Assembly: GCA_004017275.1 (NCBI GenBank)
Contig: SAKE01000003.1
Span: 266,309 to 330,308 of the forward strand
Source of the DNA: Mesorhizobium sp.
Lineage (GTDB): Bacteria > Pseudomonadota > Alphaproteobacteria > Rhizobiales > Rhizobiaceae
DNA length: 64,000 nt
Direction of reading: 5' to 3'
Shown here: positions 34,727 through 44,420 of the stretch, piece by piece
Position numbering within the stretch: the first letter of the stretch is position 1
Layout of the letters: every line of letters starts with the position of its first letter
The notes under the pieces: model-generated
Databases searched by the model: none
Told to the model about the DNA's origin: nothing
The model's input: only the letters and a program-made list of their open reading frames with translations
Program-made: the position numbers and the translations under genes

Positions 34727-35530
34727 TCAGTTCCCCTCGTCCGGTATGTTGAGAAGGTGGCCGCAGGCCTTGCAATGCACTGCGTCCGGCTCATGCCGTT
34801 GCAGGCCGCATTGCAGACAGGGAAAGAACACCTTGGCCGGCCGGAAGATCGTCTGAGCCAGCCTGACGAACAGCGATATGCCGATGATCATGGTGATGAT
34901 CGCCGTCAGCTTGCCGGCCATGCCCGGCAGCACGATGTCGCCGAAGCCGGTCGTCGTCACCGTGGCGACGGTGAAATAAAGCGCGTCGATATAGTTTTCG
35001 AGGCCCGCACCGGTGCGGAAGAAGAAAGTGTAGACGAAGCCGGTGATGACGAACAGGAAGGTCAAAAGGTTGATGACCGCGTGGCTCGCCTCGCGCCATG
35101 GCCGCAGGCCGCTCATCTCCAGATGCCGCCAGAGCGAACCGCTGCGCGACAGCGACCACAGCCGCAGGATGCGCAGGAAGGCGAGATTGGCCAAGGCGGT
35201 CGGCATCAGCAATGTCAAAAGGATGAAGACGTCGACCCACGACGTCGGCTGCTTCATCAGCCGCAGCATGTTTTTGGAGGCAAGCAAGCGGGCAGCCAGG
35301 TCTGCGGCGACCAGTGCCGCCACTGCATAGTCGAGCCAGAGGAATGACGGCTTGTCCTGAAGAACCGGCGTCGCGATGAAAAAGGCGATGATGGCGAGGT
35401 CGATGACGACAGCCACTAGTTGGAACCGGAAAGCCGCCGGCGTGCGCCCGTGATAAAGCTTGCGCAGCCTGTCGCGTAGCCGCGCCATCGCCGAATTTTC
35501 GTGCAATCCGTCCTTGTCGGACATTTTCAT
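34727..35530 (-). CDS. Voltage-gated-like potassium channel with C-terminal zinc ribbon
   Basis: The 267-aa product has six membrane segments. Segment 4 (RILRLWSLSRSGSLWR) carries spaced arginines like a voltage sensor. The pore loop YFTVATVTTTGFGDIVLPG holds the selectivity filter TTGFGD, the usual K+ filter with Phe for Tyr. After the last helix comes a cytoplasmic four-cysteine ribbon, CLQCGLQRHEPDAVHCKACG (about residues 239-258), in place of the RCK/TrkA-N domain found in many bacterial K+ channels. It may sense metal or redox state, or aid assembly; that is inference. The start at 35530 has no clear Shine-Dalgarno, and Met3 or Met15 are alternatives. Confidence 0.85.
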   Translation of the reverse strand: MKMSDKDGLHENSAMARLRDRLRKLYHGRTPAAFRFQLVAVVIDLAIIAFFIATPVLQDKPSFLWLDYAVAALVAADLAARLLASKNMLRLMKQPTSWVDVFILLTLLMPTALANLAFLRILRLWSLSRSGSLWRHLEMSGLRPWREASHAVINLLTFLFVITGFVYTFFFRTGAGLENYIDALYFTVATVTTTGFGDIVLPGMAGKLTAIITMIIGISLFVRLAQTIFRPAKVFFPCLQCGLQRHEPDAVHCKACGHLLNIPDEGN

Positions 35531-35587
35531 GACGATTGCGTAGCGTCCAGAGCCAAGGCCGTCCAGTGGCTTAAGTTCCGGAATCCC

Positions 35588-35986
35588 TCAGCTTTGCACC
35601 ACTTTGCCGTCGGGTCCGACAAGGCCCCAGGCGGTGGCCGTGTCATAGAAGAACTGCTCCTTGGCAATGCGGTCACCGCGCCACTGCTGAAGCGCCACCT
35701 CTTCCAGGCGCCGGACAGTGCCGTCCTTGTCGATCCTGTCGAATGTCCAACGGATGGCGACGTTGTCGCCGTCGACCAGAAAAATCTGGACCGGATGCGT
35801 ATACATCTTCTGGATCCGTTCCAGAACCGATTGCTCGCGTGCCATCAGCGCTTCCCTGCCCCTACGCGGGACGCCGAGATTCTCCTGCATGGTCGCATCG
35901 TCATGGTAGAAGTCGGCGATCGCCTTGACGTGGCTGCCTTTGACCACTTCCTCGAGGAAGGTTTCAACGCGTTCGCGGCTGGGCAT
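35588..35986 (-). CDS. SnoaL/NTF2-like protein
   Basis: The 132-aa protein has the NTF2-fold layout: an N-terminal helix (RERVETFLEEVVKGSHVKAIADFY), the HDDATMQENLG strand, REALMAREQSVLERI, then strands QIFLVDGDNVAIRWTFDRIDKDGTV and EEVALQQWRGDRIAKEQFFYD. SnoaL-like domains serve as polyketide cyclases, isomerases or small-molecule binders; no specific function can be assigned. It lies 57 bp upstream of the channel gene on the same strand. Confidence 0.78.
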   Translation of the reverse strand: MPSRERVETFLEEVVKGSHVKAIADFYHDDATMQENLGVPRRGREALMAREQSVLERIQKMYTHPVQIFLVDGDNVAIRWTFDRIDKDGTVRRLEEVALQQWRGDRIAKEQFFYDTATAWGLVGPDGKVVQS

Positions 35987-36081
35987 GACGGCGCATTCCT
36001 GTCTGGCCGCGGCCGCACCGCCGAGGCTCTGATTGGGGCTGGGTTCGAAACGGCGAATTTATTTCGAGCGTGCCCGGTGCA

Positions 36082-36097
36082 TGTGGTTCAAACCACA
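36082..36097. promoter_or_regulatory. 16-bp palindrome TGTGGTT-CA-AACCACA
   Basis: Perfect 7-bp arms (36082-36088, 36091-36097) lie in the 262-bp gene-free gap between the dnaE stop and the SnoaL-like start, about 96 bp upstream of the latter. A dimeric regulator site is possible; no regulator is recognised. Confidence 0.3.
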
Positions 36098-36248
36098 GCA
36101 ACTTCAACCTCAGCTGGCGCGCTGGCACTATCGGACAGGGATGCCAGGCCTAGCCGGAGTCTCAATTCGCGATGTGCTTGCCGACGCTTATCCGATTTCC
36201 GCCTGGATCATCGTTTGCAGGCTGGCATCACGTGAATACGAGCGTAGC

Positions 36249-39200
36249 TTAAACCAGCTCCACTTCGACCACGCCCGGCACCGCGCGCATCGCCGAGGCG
36301 ATTTGCGGCGAGATCCGGTAGCGGTTGGGCAACTCGATCTCGATTTCCCCCTCGCCTTCTTCCTTGATCAGCACGAAACTGACCTGGCCTTCGCCCCTAA
36401 CGGTCAGTTGGCCGGCCAGCGTGTTGATCGGCGCGGCGTTGCGCACGAAAATGCGCAATGCTTTCTGGACGCGGCTTGCCTCGTCCTCCAGCGACTGTAC
36501 CGAGTTGATGCGCAGATTGACGCCCTCCGGCCTGTCCTCGGCCGCGACGGTGATAACGACGGAGCGGCCGGCCTCGAGCAGGTCGCGATATTGCGCCAGC
36601 CCTTCGGAAAACAGCACGGCTTCGTACTGGCCTGACGTATCGGAAAAGGCGATAACGCCCATCTTGTTGCCGGTGCGCGTCTTGCGCTCCTGCTTGGACG
36701 TTACCGTGCCGGCCAGACGGCCGGCGGCGGCGCCGCGCTTGACGGCTGCCGAAAACTCGGCCCAATTCTGCACCCGCATCTTCTGCAGGGCCGCCTTGTA
36801 CTCGTCGAGCGGGTGCGCCGAGAGATAGAAGCCAACCACCTGGAATTCGCGGTGCAGCCTGTCGGCGGCGAGCCACGGCTCGGTCGCCGGCAGATTGAGT
36901 GCCTGCGACTGGGCGCCGAGCGAGGCGCCGAAAATATCGGCCTGGCCGGAAACGGCATTCTGCTGCGCCAGCGATGCCAGCCCCATCATCCGCTCGACTC
37001 CGGCCATCATGGAGGCCCGGTCGTGACCGAAGCAGTCGAGCGCACCGGCCATGATCAGGCTTTCGAAGACGCGTTTGCCAACAATCTTGGGATCGACCCG
37101 CTCGCAGAAATCGGCGAGATTCTTGAACGGTTTTTCGCCCCGGACAGTGACAATATGCTCGACCGCCGCGTCGCCGACGCCCTTGAGCGCGGCCAGCGAA
37201 TAGTAGATGCGGTTCTCACCGACCTCGAAGGGCCGAAAGCTCGATATCACCGAAGGCGCCAGAACCTCGATGCCGAGGCGCAGCGCGTCCTGGCGGAAAT
37301 CGGCGAGCTTGTCGGTGTTGCCCATGTCGAGCGTCATCGACGCCGCCAGGAACTCAACCGGATAATGCGCCTTGAGATAGGCGGTCTGGTAAGAAACCAC
37401 CGCATAGGCCGCGGCGTGTGACTTGTTGAAACCGTAGTCGGCGAACTTCGCCAACAGGTCGAAAATGAAGTCGGCTTGCGGCTTGCCGACGCCACGCTCG
37501 ACCGCGCCGGAAACGAAGCGTTCGCGCTGCTTGTCCATTTCGGCGCGGATCTTCTTGCCCATGGCGCGGCGCAGCAGATCGGCTTCGCCGAGCGAATAGC
37601 CGGCAAGCTCCTGCGCGATCTGCATCACCTGTTCCTGGTAGACGATGACGCCTTGCGTCTCCTTGACCAGATGGTCGATCTTGGGATGGATCGAGGCCAT
37701 CTCCTCTTCGCCATGCTTTCTGGCGTTGTAGGTCGGAATGTTTTCCATCGGACCTGGGCGGTAGAGTGCGACCAGCGCGATGATGTCCTCGATGCAGTCC
37801 GGCCGCATGCCGATCAGCGCCTTGCGCATGCCGGCACTTTCCACCTGGAACACGCCGACCACCTCGCCGCGCGACAGCATAGCGTAGGTCTCGGGATCAT
37901 CGAGCGGGATCGTCGCCAGGTCGATCTCGATGCCGCGCCGACGGATCAGCTTCACCGCCGTCTCCAGAACGGTCAGCGTTTTCAGGCCGAGGAAGTCGAA
38001 CTTCACCAGCCCCGCCTGCTCGACATATTTCATGTTAAACTGGGTGACCGGCATGTCCGAGCGCGGATCGCGGTACATCGGCACCAGTTCCGACAGCGGC
38101 CGGTCGCCGATGACGATGCCGGCGGCGTGGGTCGAGGCATGGCGGTAGAGGCCTTCCAGCTTCTGCGCCATGTCGAGCAGCGTCTGGACGATCGGCTCCC
38201 TCTCGGCCTCTTCGGCAAAGCGCGGCTCGTTGGCGATGGCGTCGGCGAGCTTGACCGGATTGGCCGGATTCTGCGGCACCATCTTGGAGAGCTTGTCGAC
38301 CTGGCCATAGGGCATCTGCAGCACACGGCCGACGTCGCGAAGCACGGCGCGCGCCTGCAGCGTACCGAAGGTGATGATTTGGCCGACCTGGTCGCGGCCG
38401 TATTTTTGCTGGACGTATCGGATGACCTCCTCGCGCCGATCCTGGCAGAAGTCGATGTCGAAATCGGGCATCGACACGCGGTCGGGATTGAGGAAGCGCT
38501 CGAACAGAAGCGAGAAGCGCAACGGATCGATGTCGGTAATGGTCGTCGAATAGGCGACCAGCGAGCCAGCGCCCGACCCGCGGCCCGGCCCGACCGGGAT
38601 CCCTTGCGCCTTGGCCCATTTGATGAAGTCGGCAACGATCAGGAAGTAGCCGGGAAACTTCATCTTGGTGATGATGCCGAGCTCGAAATTCAACCGCTCG
38701 CGATATTGCTCGACCGTGTAGCCTGATGTCGGGCCGTGCGCGGCCAGCCGCGCGTCGAGCCCCTCATGCGCCTGGCGGGCCAGTTCGTCGGCTTCCGCCT
38801 GAACGGCGGCTTCATTGTCGGCGACATCGCCGCCGGTGAAGCGCGGCAGGATCGGGTTGCGGTTCTTCGGGTAGTAGGAACAGCGCAGCGCGATCTCGAC
38901 AGTGTTGTCGATCGCTTCCGGCAGGTCGGCGAACAGCCTGGCCATATCGGCCTGGCTGCGCAGGAAATTGTCCGATGATAGCCGGCGACGGTTGTCGGCG
39001 GCGACAACCGAGCCCTCGGCGATGGCGATCAGCGCGTCATGCGCGTCATAGTCGTCGCGGGCCGAGAAGAACGCCTCGTTGGTGGCGACCAGAGGCAGTT
39101 CATGGGCATAAGCCAGATCGATCGTAGATTTCTCGATCGCGCGGTCATAGCCGGAAACCCGGTCCAGCTCGACATAAAGACGGTCGCCGAACATCGCCTT

Positions 39201-39776
39201 GAGGGTCAAAAGCCGTGCCTCGGCCAGATCGCGGCGGTCTTCCTTGAGCGCAATGCCGATCGGGCCGCGCGGCCCGCCGCTAAGGCAGATCAGCCCGTCA
39301 CAGTAGCCTTGCATCATTTCGGTGGTCAGGTGCACCGGCTCGCCCGGCGGTGTTTCGAGGTAGACGCGGCTAACCAGCCTGACCAGATTGGAATAGCCGG
39401 CCTCGGTCGCGGCGAGCAGGACGACCGGCCGCATGTCAGGGCCTTGCCGCCTGCGGTCACGCTGGCCGTCGCTGTTTTCGCCGGAAAACGCGAGCGCAGT
39501 CTGGCAGCCGATGATCGGCTGGATACCGTCCTTCACCGCTTTCTGCGCGAACTCCAGCGCGCCGAACAGATTGTTGGTGTCGGTGACGGCAATGGCCGGG
39601 GCTTCGTCCTTGACCGCATGAGCCACCACCTTGCCGATCTGCAAGGCGCCTTCCAGCAGCGAATAGGCCGAATGCACGCGCAGATGGACGAAGGGCCGCG
39701 CCGGCGCCTCCGGCCGCGCCGCCGCGATCGCGGCTTCGCGCTTCAGGGGATCGCGGGGAAGTTTTTCGTCGGCCAT
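36249..39776 (-). CDS. dnaE: DNA polymerase III subunit alpha
   Basis: DnaE is the replicative polymerase. The 1175-aa product opens with the PHP domain (FVHLRVHSAYSLLEGALQ), carries the catalytic acidic motif MPDFDIDFCQDRREEVIRYV and the SGAGSLVAYSTTITDIDPL region, and has the helix-hairpin-helix and OB-fold parts near the C-terminus. Length is normal for the DnaE1 type. The frame continues to 39851, but the family N-terminus begins at the ATG at 39776 (MADEKLPRDPLKREAAIAAA); its ribosome site is weak (AGGA, about 15 bases upstream). pccA ends 106 bp upstream on the same strand. Confidence 0.97.
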   Translation of the reverse strand: MADEKLPRDPLKREAAIAAARPEAPARPFVHLRVHSAYSLLEGALQIGKVVAHAVKDEAPAIAVTDTNNLFGALEFAQKAVKDGIQPIIGCQTALAFSGENSDGQRDRRRQGPDMRPVVLLAATEAGYSNLVRLVSRVYLETPPGEPVHLTTEMMQGYCDGLICLSGGPRGPIGIALKEDRRDLAEARLLTLKAMFGDRLYVELDRVSGYDRAIEKSTIDLAYAHELPLVATNEAFFSARDDYDAHDALIAIAEGSVVAADNRRRLSSDNFLRSQADMARLFADLPEAIDNTVEIALRCSYYPKNRNPILPRFTGGDVADNEAAVQAEADELARQAHEGLDARLAAHGPTSGYTVEQYRERLNFELGIITKMKFPGYFLIVADFIKWAKAQGIPVGPGRGSGAGSLVAYSTTITDIDPLRFSLLFERFLNPDRVSMPDFDIDFCQDRREEVIRYVQQKYGRDQVGQIITFGTLQARAVLRDVGRVLQMPYGQVDKLSKMVPQNPANPVKLADAIANEPRFAEEAEREPIVQTLLDMAQKLEGLYRHASTHAAGIVIGDRPLSELVPMYRDPRSDMPVTQFNMKYVEQAGLVKFDFLGLKTLTVLETAVKLIRRRGIEIDLATIPLDDPETYAMLSRGEVVGVFQVESAGMRKALIGMRPDCIEDIIALVALYRPGPMENIPTYNARKHGEEEMASIHPKIDHLVKETQGVIVYQEQVMQIAQELAGYSLGEADLLRRAMGKKIRAEMDKQRERFVSGAVERGVGKPQADFIFDLLAKFADYGFNKSHAAAYAVVSYQTAYLKAHYPVEFLAASMTLDMGNTDKLADFRQDALRLGIEVLAPSVISSFRPFEVGENRIYYSLAALKGVGDAAVEHIVTVRGEKPFKNLADFCERVDPKIVGKRVFESLIMAGALDCFGHDRASMMAGVERMMGLASLAQQNAVSGQADIFGASLGAQSQALNLPATEPWLAADRLHREFQVVGFYLSAHPLDEYKAALQKMRVQNWAEFSAAVKRGAAAGRLAGTVTSKQERKTRTGNKMGVIAFSDTSGQYEAVLFSEGLAQYRDLLEAGRSVVITVAAEDRPEGVNLRINSVQSLEDEASRVQKALRIFVRNAAPINTLAGQLTVRGEGQVSFVLIKEEGEGEIEIELPNRYRISPQIASAMRAVPGVVEVELV

Positions 39777-39882
39777 GGTGCTGCGTGAAGGTCCTGAGTC
39801 GATAGAGATGTATTGTCCGGGACCGCGCGATGCCAGTCCAGCACAAACCACTGCTGATCACAGGCTGCCTGTCCAGCTAGCC

Positions 39883-41895
39883 TTACGCAAACTCCATGAT
39901 TATAGCGTCGACAGCCAGGCTGTCGCCCGGCTTGGCGTTGAGTTTGGAGACGATAAGGTCGCGTTCGGCGCGCAGCACGTTTTCCATCTTCATCGCTTCG
40001 ACCACCGCCAGCGTCTCGCCGACCTTGACCTCCTGGCCTTCGGCAACCGCAATCGACACGACAAGGCCGGGCATCGGGCAAAGCAGCAGTTTCGAAGTGT
40101 CCGGCGCTATCTTTTCGGGCATCAGCCTTTCCAGTTCGGCGGTGCGCGGCAGCATGGCGCGCGCTGTCACCGACATGCCTTTCCAGGCGATGCGAAGGCC
40201 GTTGGCAACCGGCCTGATCTGAGCCGTAACCTTGCGCGCACCGACCGTGCCGCGCCAGATCAGGTCGCCCGGCCGCCAGTCGGATGCAACGGTCAGCGCC
40301 TTGCCGCCCTCGATCGACAGATCGATTTCCATCGGGATGGAAATCATGCCCTCGATGATCGACGCCGACAGATATCCATCGCCGATCTTCACCACCCAGT
40401 CGCGCTTCAGCGCTCCCGAATGCGGCGCCAGCCGCCCACCCAGCCGGTCGAGCCGGTCGCGGCGCAGCAGCTCCACCGCAGTCGCGATCGAAGCAAGCAC
40501 GGCTTTCTCATCGTCGTTCGGGACGACAGGCGCAAAGCCGTCGGGATATTCCTCCGATATGAAACCGGTCGATATCCGCCCTTCCCGCCAGCGCGGATGC
40601 TGCATCAGCGCGGCAAGGAACGGAATGTTGTGCTCGATGCCGTCGACCACGAAACTGTCGAGCGCTTCCGACATGGCATCGACGGCTTCCAGACGCGTTG
40701 GCGCCCAGGTGCATAGCTTGGCGAGCATCGGATCGTAGAACATCGAGATTTCGGAGCCCTCGGTGACGCCGGTATCGTTGCGGATGACGACATCGCCGAA
40801 TTGTCCTTCCTCCGGCGGCCGATAGCGCGTCAGCCGGCCGATCGAAGGCAGGAAATTGCGGTAAGGGTCTTCGGCATAAAGCCGGCTTTCCACCGCCCAG
40901 CCATTCAGCTTGACGTCGCTTTGCTTGACTGCGAGCTTCTCGCCGGCGGCGACGCGGATCATCTGTTCGACCAGATCGATGCCGGTCACGAGCTCCGTCA
41001 CCGGGTGCTCGACCTGCAATCGTGTATTCATTTCAAGGAAATAGAAGTTCTTGTCCTTGTCGACGATGAACTCGACCGTGCCGGCGCTCTGATAGTCGAC
41101 CGCTTTGGCCAGCGCCACCGACTGCTCGCCCATGGCCTTCCTGGTCTTGGCGTCGAGGAATGGCGACGGCGCCTCCTCGGCGACCTTCTGGTTGCGGCGC
41201 TGGATCGAGCATTCGCGCTCGCCGAGATAGAGCGCGTTGCCATGCGCGTCGGCCAGCACCTGGATCTCGATATGGCGCGGATCGACGACGAATTTCTCGA
41301 TGAAGACGCGGTCGTCGCCGAACGAGCTTTTCGCTTCCGAGCGCGCACGGTCGAAGCCGTCACGCACTTCCGACTGATCCCAGGCAATGCGCATACCCTT
41401 GCCGCCACCGCCGGCCGAAGCCTTGATCATCACGGGATAGCCGATCTCGCGGGCGATCTTTTCGGCATGGTCGGCATTCTCTATGACACCGAGCCAGCCC
41501 GGCACTGTCGAAACCTTGGCCGCGTTAGCGAACTTCTTCGATTCGATCTTGTCGCCCATTGCCCTGATCGCCTTGGGTTTTGGGCCGATGAAGACGATGC
41601 CCTCCGCTTCCAGTGCCTCACAGAAGGCCGCCCGCTCGGACAGGAAACCGTAACCGGGATGCACCGCCTGAGCGCCCGTCGCCTTGCAGGCGGCGATAAT
41701 CTTTTCAGGGACGAGATAGCTCTGCGCCGCGGGCGAAGGGCCGATATGCACCGCCTCGTCGGCCATCTCGACATGCACGGCGTCGCGATCGGCATCGGAA
41801 TAGACGGCAACCGTGGCGATGCCCATCCTGCGCGCCGTCTTGATGACGCGGCAGGCAATCTCGCCGCGATTGGCGATCAGGATCTTGGTGAACAT
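39883..41895 (-). CDS. pccA: Propionyl-CoA carboxylase biotin-containing (alpha) subunit
   Basis: The 670-aa acyl-CoA carboxylase alpha chain carboxylates its own biotin for transfer by a beta subunit. It has the biotin carboxylase domain (MFTKILIANRGEIACRVIKTA; ATP loop KASAGGGGKGMRIAW; FLEMNTRLQVEHPVTE). A middle BT region (about residues 470-590) matches propionyl-CoA carboxylases rather than the shorter AccC, and the BCCP domain ends the chain with biotinyl-Lys636 in VVEAMKMEN. Methylcrotonyl-CoA carboxylase is the alternative. No beta subunit lies nearby. I use the ATG at 41895 over 41907 because the only GAGGG touches the latter without spacing. Confidence 0.92.
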   Translation of the reverse strand: MFTKILIANRGEIACRVIKTARRMGIATVAVYSDADRDAVHVEMADEAVHIGPSPAAQSYLVPEKIIAACKATGAQAVHPGYGFLSERAAFCEALEAEGIVFIGPKPKAIRAMGDKIESKKFANAAKVSTVPGWLGVIENADHAEKIAREIGYPVMIKASAGGGGKGMRIAWDQSEVRDGFDRARSEAKSSFGDDRVFIEKFVVDPRHIEIQVLADAHGNALYLGERECSIQRRNQKVAEEAPSPFLDAKTRKAMGEQSVALAKAVDYQSAGTVEFIVDKDKNFYFLEMNTRLQVEHPVTELVTGIDLVEQMIRVAAGEKLAVKQSDVKLNGWAVESRLYAEDPYRNFLPSIGRLTRYRPPEEGQFGDVVIRNDTGVTEGSEISMFYDPMLAKLCTWAPTRLEAVDAMSEALDSFVVDGIEHNIPFLAALMQHPRWREGRISTGFISEEYPDGFAPVVPNDDEKAVLASIATAVELLRRDRLDRLGGRLAPHSGALKRDWVVKIGDGYLSASIIEGMISIPMEIDLSIEGGKALTVASDWRPGDLIWRGTVGARKVTAQIRPVANGLRIAWKGMSVTARAMLPRTAELERLMPEKIAPDTSKLLLCPMPGLVVSIAVAEGQEVKVGETLAVVEAMKMENVLRAERDLIVSKLNAKPGDSLAVDAIIMEFA

Positions 41896-42092
41896 GCGGA
41901 ATGTCATCCCTCGGTCGGCCGTTCCTTTTATGGCCTATGCTTGCCGGGTCAAGCCGACCATGCAAATCACTGCCTTTCAATCGATTTGCGATTCCAATTC
42001 ATCGCTGTGGCCCAGTCCAGGCCCCAGCTTCCAGTTGATCGTGTCGGCAAAACCTGAAACCTTGGAAAAAAATTCGCATTGGAGGACGCCTG

Positions 42093-43220
42093 ATGAAAAC
42101 CCGCGCCGCTGTCGCTGTCGCCGCCGGAAAGCCGCTGGAGATCATGGAGGTCGACCTTGAGGGTCCGCGCGAGGGCGAAGTGCTGGTCGAGATCAAGGCG
42201 ACAGGCATCTGCCACACTGACGAATTCACGCTCTCGGGCGCCGATCCGGAAGGCCTGTTTCCGGCGATCCTCGGCCATGAGGGCGCAGGTGTCGTCGTCG
42301 ATGTCGGCAAGGGTGTCACCTCGCTCAAGAAGGGCGATCACGTCATCCCCCTGTATACGCCGGAATGCCGGCAGTGCCCGTCCTGCCTGTCCAGAAAGAC
42401 CAATCTGTGCACGGCCATCCGCGCCACGCAGGGGCAAGGGTTGATGCCGGACGGCTCGTCGCGCTTCTCGATCGGCAAGGACAAGATTTTTCACTATATG
42501 GGCTGCTCGACCTTTTCGAACTTCACCGTGCTGCCCGAGATCGCGCTGGCCAAGGTCAACCCGGACGCGCCCTTCGACAAGATCTGTTACATCGGCTGCG
42601 GCGTCACCACCGGCATCGGTGCTGTGATCAACACCGCCAAGGTCGAGCAAGGCGCGACTGCGGTCGTCTTCGGCCTCGGCGGCATCGGCCTCAATGTCAT
42701 CCAGGGGCTAAAGCTTGCCGGCGCCGACATGATCATCGGCGTCGATTTGAACAACGACAAGAAGGCCTGGGGCGAGCGGTTCGGCATGACGCATTTCGTC
42801 AATCCGAAGGAGATCGACGGCGATGTCGTGCCTTACCTCGTCAACATGACCAAGCGCGGCGCCGACCAGATCGGCGGCGCCGACTACACCTTCGACTGCA
42901 CCGGCAGCACCAAGGTGATGCGTCAGGCGCTCGAAGCCTCGCATCGCGGCTGGGGCAAGTCGGTCGTCATCGGCGTTGCCGGTGCCGGCCAGGAGATTTC
43001 CACACGGCCGTTCCAGCTGGTCACCGGGCGGACCTGGATGGGCACCGCCTTCGGCGGCGCGCGCGGCCGCACCGATGTGCCGAAGATTGTCGACTGGTAC
43101 ATGGACGGCAAGATCCAGATTGATCCGATGATCACCCACACGCTGAAGCTCGAGGACATCAACAAAGGCTTCGATCTCATGCATGAGGGCAAATCAATCA
43201 GGAGTGTGGTGGTCTACTGA
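42093..43220 (+). CDS. frmA: S-(hydroxymethyl)glutathione dehydrogenase / class III alcohol dehydrogenase
   Basis: This zinc enzyme oxidises S-hydroxymethylglutathione, the adduct of formaldehyde and glutathione, with NAD+. The 375-aa product has the catalytic zinc ligands Cys in [13 protein letters not shown] and His in GHEGAG, the structural zinc cluster [15 protein letters not shown], and the nucleotide fold [19 protein letters not shown]. Class III features such as the [14 protein letters not shown] loop are clear. GGAGG lies six bases before the ATG. gfa follows 67 bp later, giving a formaldehyde-detoxification pair. It is divergent from pccA with 197 bp between the starts. Confidence 0.96.
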   Translation: MKTRAAVAVAAGKPLEIMEVDLEGPREGEVLVEIKATGICHTDEFTLSGADPEGLFPAILGHEGAGVVVDVGKGVTSLKKGDHVIPLYTPECRQCPSCLSRKTNLCTAIRATQGQGLMPDGSSRFSIGKDKIFHYMGCSTFSNFTVLPEIALAKVNPDAPFDKICYIGCGVTTGIGAVINTAKVEQGATAVVFGLGGIGLNVIQGLKLAGADMIIGVDLNNDKKAWGERFGMTHFVNPKEIDGDVVPYLVNMTKRGADQIGGADYTFDCTGSTKVMRQALEASHRGWGKSVVIGVAGAGQEISTRPFQLVTGRTWMGTAFGGARGRTDVPKIVDWYMDGKIQIDPMITHTLKLEDINKGFDLMHEGKSIRSVVVY

Positions 43221-43287
43221 GGAAGACCACAAGCCGCCGACCAACCGGCCTGCGACCTCTGTGGTTCACAACTGGGAGGAGAAAAGA

Positions 43288-43857
43288 ATGGCAGAGAAAC
43301 TGCATCCGAAAATCGACAATGGCTTGCCCAGGGAAAGCGCAAGTTTTGCCGGCGGCACACTGGTCTGCGCCTGCACGAGCAAGCCGGTGAAGGTGAAGGT
43401 CAAGGGCCAGATCGCCCACAACCACGCCTGCGGCTGCACCAAATGCTGGAAGCCGGAAGGCGCGATGTTCTCGGTCGTTGCCGTGGCCGGCACCGGCGAC
43501 GTCACCGTCACCGAGAACGGCGACAAGCTCAAGGTGGTCGACCCCTCAGCGCTGATCCAACGCCATGCCTGCACCGGCTGCGGTGTCCACATGCACGGGC
43601 CGGTCGAGCGCGACCATGCGTTCAAGGGCCTGTCTTTCATCCATCCCGAGCGCTTCGAGGAGGATGGCTGGTCGCCGCCGGGCTTTACCGCCTTTGTCTC
43701 GTCGATCATCGAGTCCGGCGTCGATCCAAAGCGGATGGACGGCATTCGCGCGCAACTGAAGTCGATCGGGTTGGAACCCTATGATTGCCTCAATCCAGGC
43801 CTGATGGACTACATCGCCACCTGGACGGCGAAGAAGTCCGGCGCCTTGCCGGCCTGA
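43288..43857 (+). CDS. gfa: Glutathione-dependent formaldehyde-activating enzyme
   Basis: Gfa was described as binding glutathione and speeding its condensation with formaldehyde upstream of FrmA. The 189-aa zinc protein has the conserved cysteines in [23 protein letters not shown] and [15 protein letters not shown], plus the fold end [15 protein letters not shown]. The ATG at 43288 follows GGGAGGAG by six bases; the frame open to 43183 overlaps frmA and is not family-like. Position directly after frmA supports the role. Confidence 0.95.
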   Translation: MAEKLHPKIDNGLPRESASFAGGTLVCACTSKPVKVKVKGQIAHNHACGCTKCWKPEGAMFSVVAVAGTGDVTVTENGDKLKVVDPSALIQRHACTGCGVHMHGPVERDHAFKGLSFIHPERFEEDGWSPPGFTAFVSSIIESGVDPKRMDGIRAQLKSIGLEPYDCLNPGLMDYIATWTAKKSGALPA

Positions 43858-43921
43858 CAGTCGTGAGATTTCAGGTATGGGGCCGGACAAGTTTCCGGCC
43901 CCTGCTCGTTCTGGAGAAACA

Positions 43922-44392
43922 ATGCCCTCACCCGCCATTCTCGTCGATGCAGACGCCTGCCCGGTCAAGGCCGAGGTCGAAAAGGTCGCCGAGCGTCATG
44001 GCGTCGTCGTCACTTACGTCTCCAACGGTGGCCTGCGGCCTTCGCGCGATCCGATGATCCGCAATGTCGTGGTGTCCAAGGGCGCCGATGCCGCCGATGA
44101 CTGGATCGTCGACAATGCGCGGACCAACGACATTGTCATCACCGCGGACATTCCGCTGGCCGCTCGTGCGGTGGCGCTTGGCGCGCATGTGCTTGGCCCC
44201 ACGGGGCGTCCTTTCACGCCGGAAACGATCGGCATGGCGGTGGCGATGCGCGATCTCAAGCAGCATTTGCGCGAGACAGGCGAAAGCAAGGGCTACAATG
44301 CCAGCTTTGCCCCGCAGGACCGCTCGCGCTTTCTCGGTGAACTCGACCGCATCTTGCGGCGCGCCCTGAAATCCGCCACACCGCAGCAGTAA
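43922..44392 (+). CDS. YaiI/UPF0178 (DUF188) family protein
   Basis: The 156-aa product matches the YaiI/YqxD family (UPF0178), which has a PIN-like nuclease fold: ILVDADACPVKAEVEKVAERHG at the start, VVVSKGADAADDWIV, DIVITADIPLAARAVALGA, and SRFLGELDRIL at the end. The acidic residues of these segments would form the nuclease-like site; function is unproven. GGAG lies six bases before the ATG at 43922. It follows gfa by 64 bp and probably shares its transcript. Confidence 0.9.
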   Translation: MPSPAILVDADACPVKAEVEKVAERHGVVVTYVSNGGLRPSRDPMIRNVVVSKGADAADDWIVDNARTNDIVITADIPLAARAVALGAHVLGPTGRPFTPETIGMAVAMRDLKQHLRETGESKGYNASFAPQDRSRFLGELDRILRRALKSATPQQ

Positions 44393-44420
44393 CCGAGCGC
44401 CATCCAGGGTTGGAACCGCC

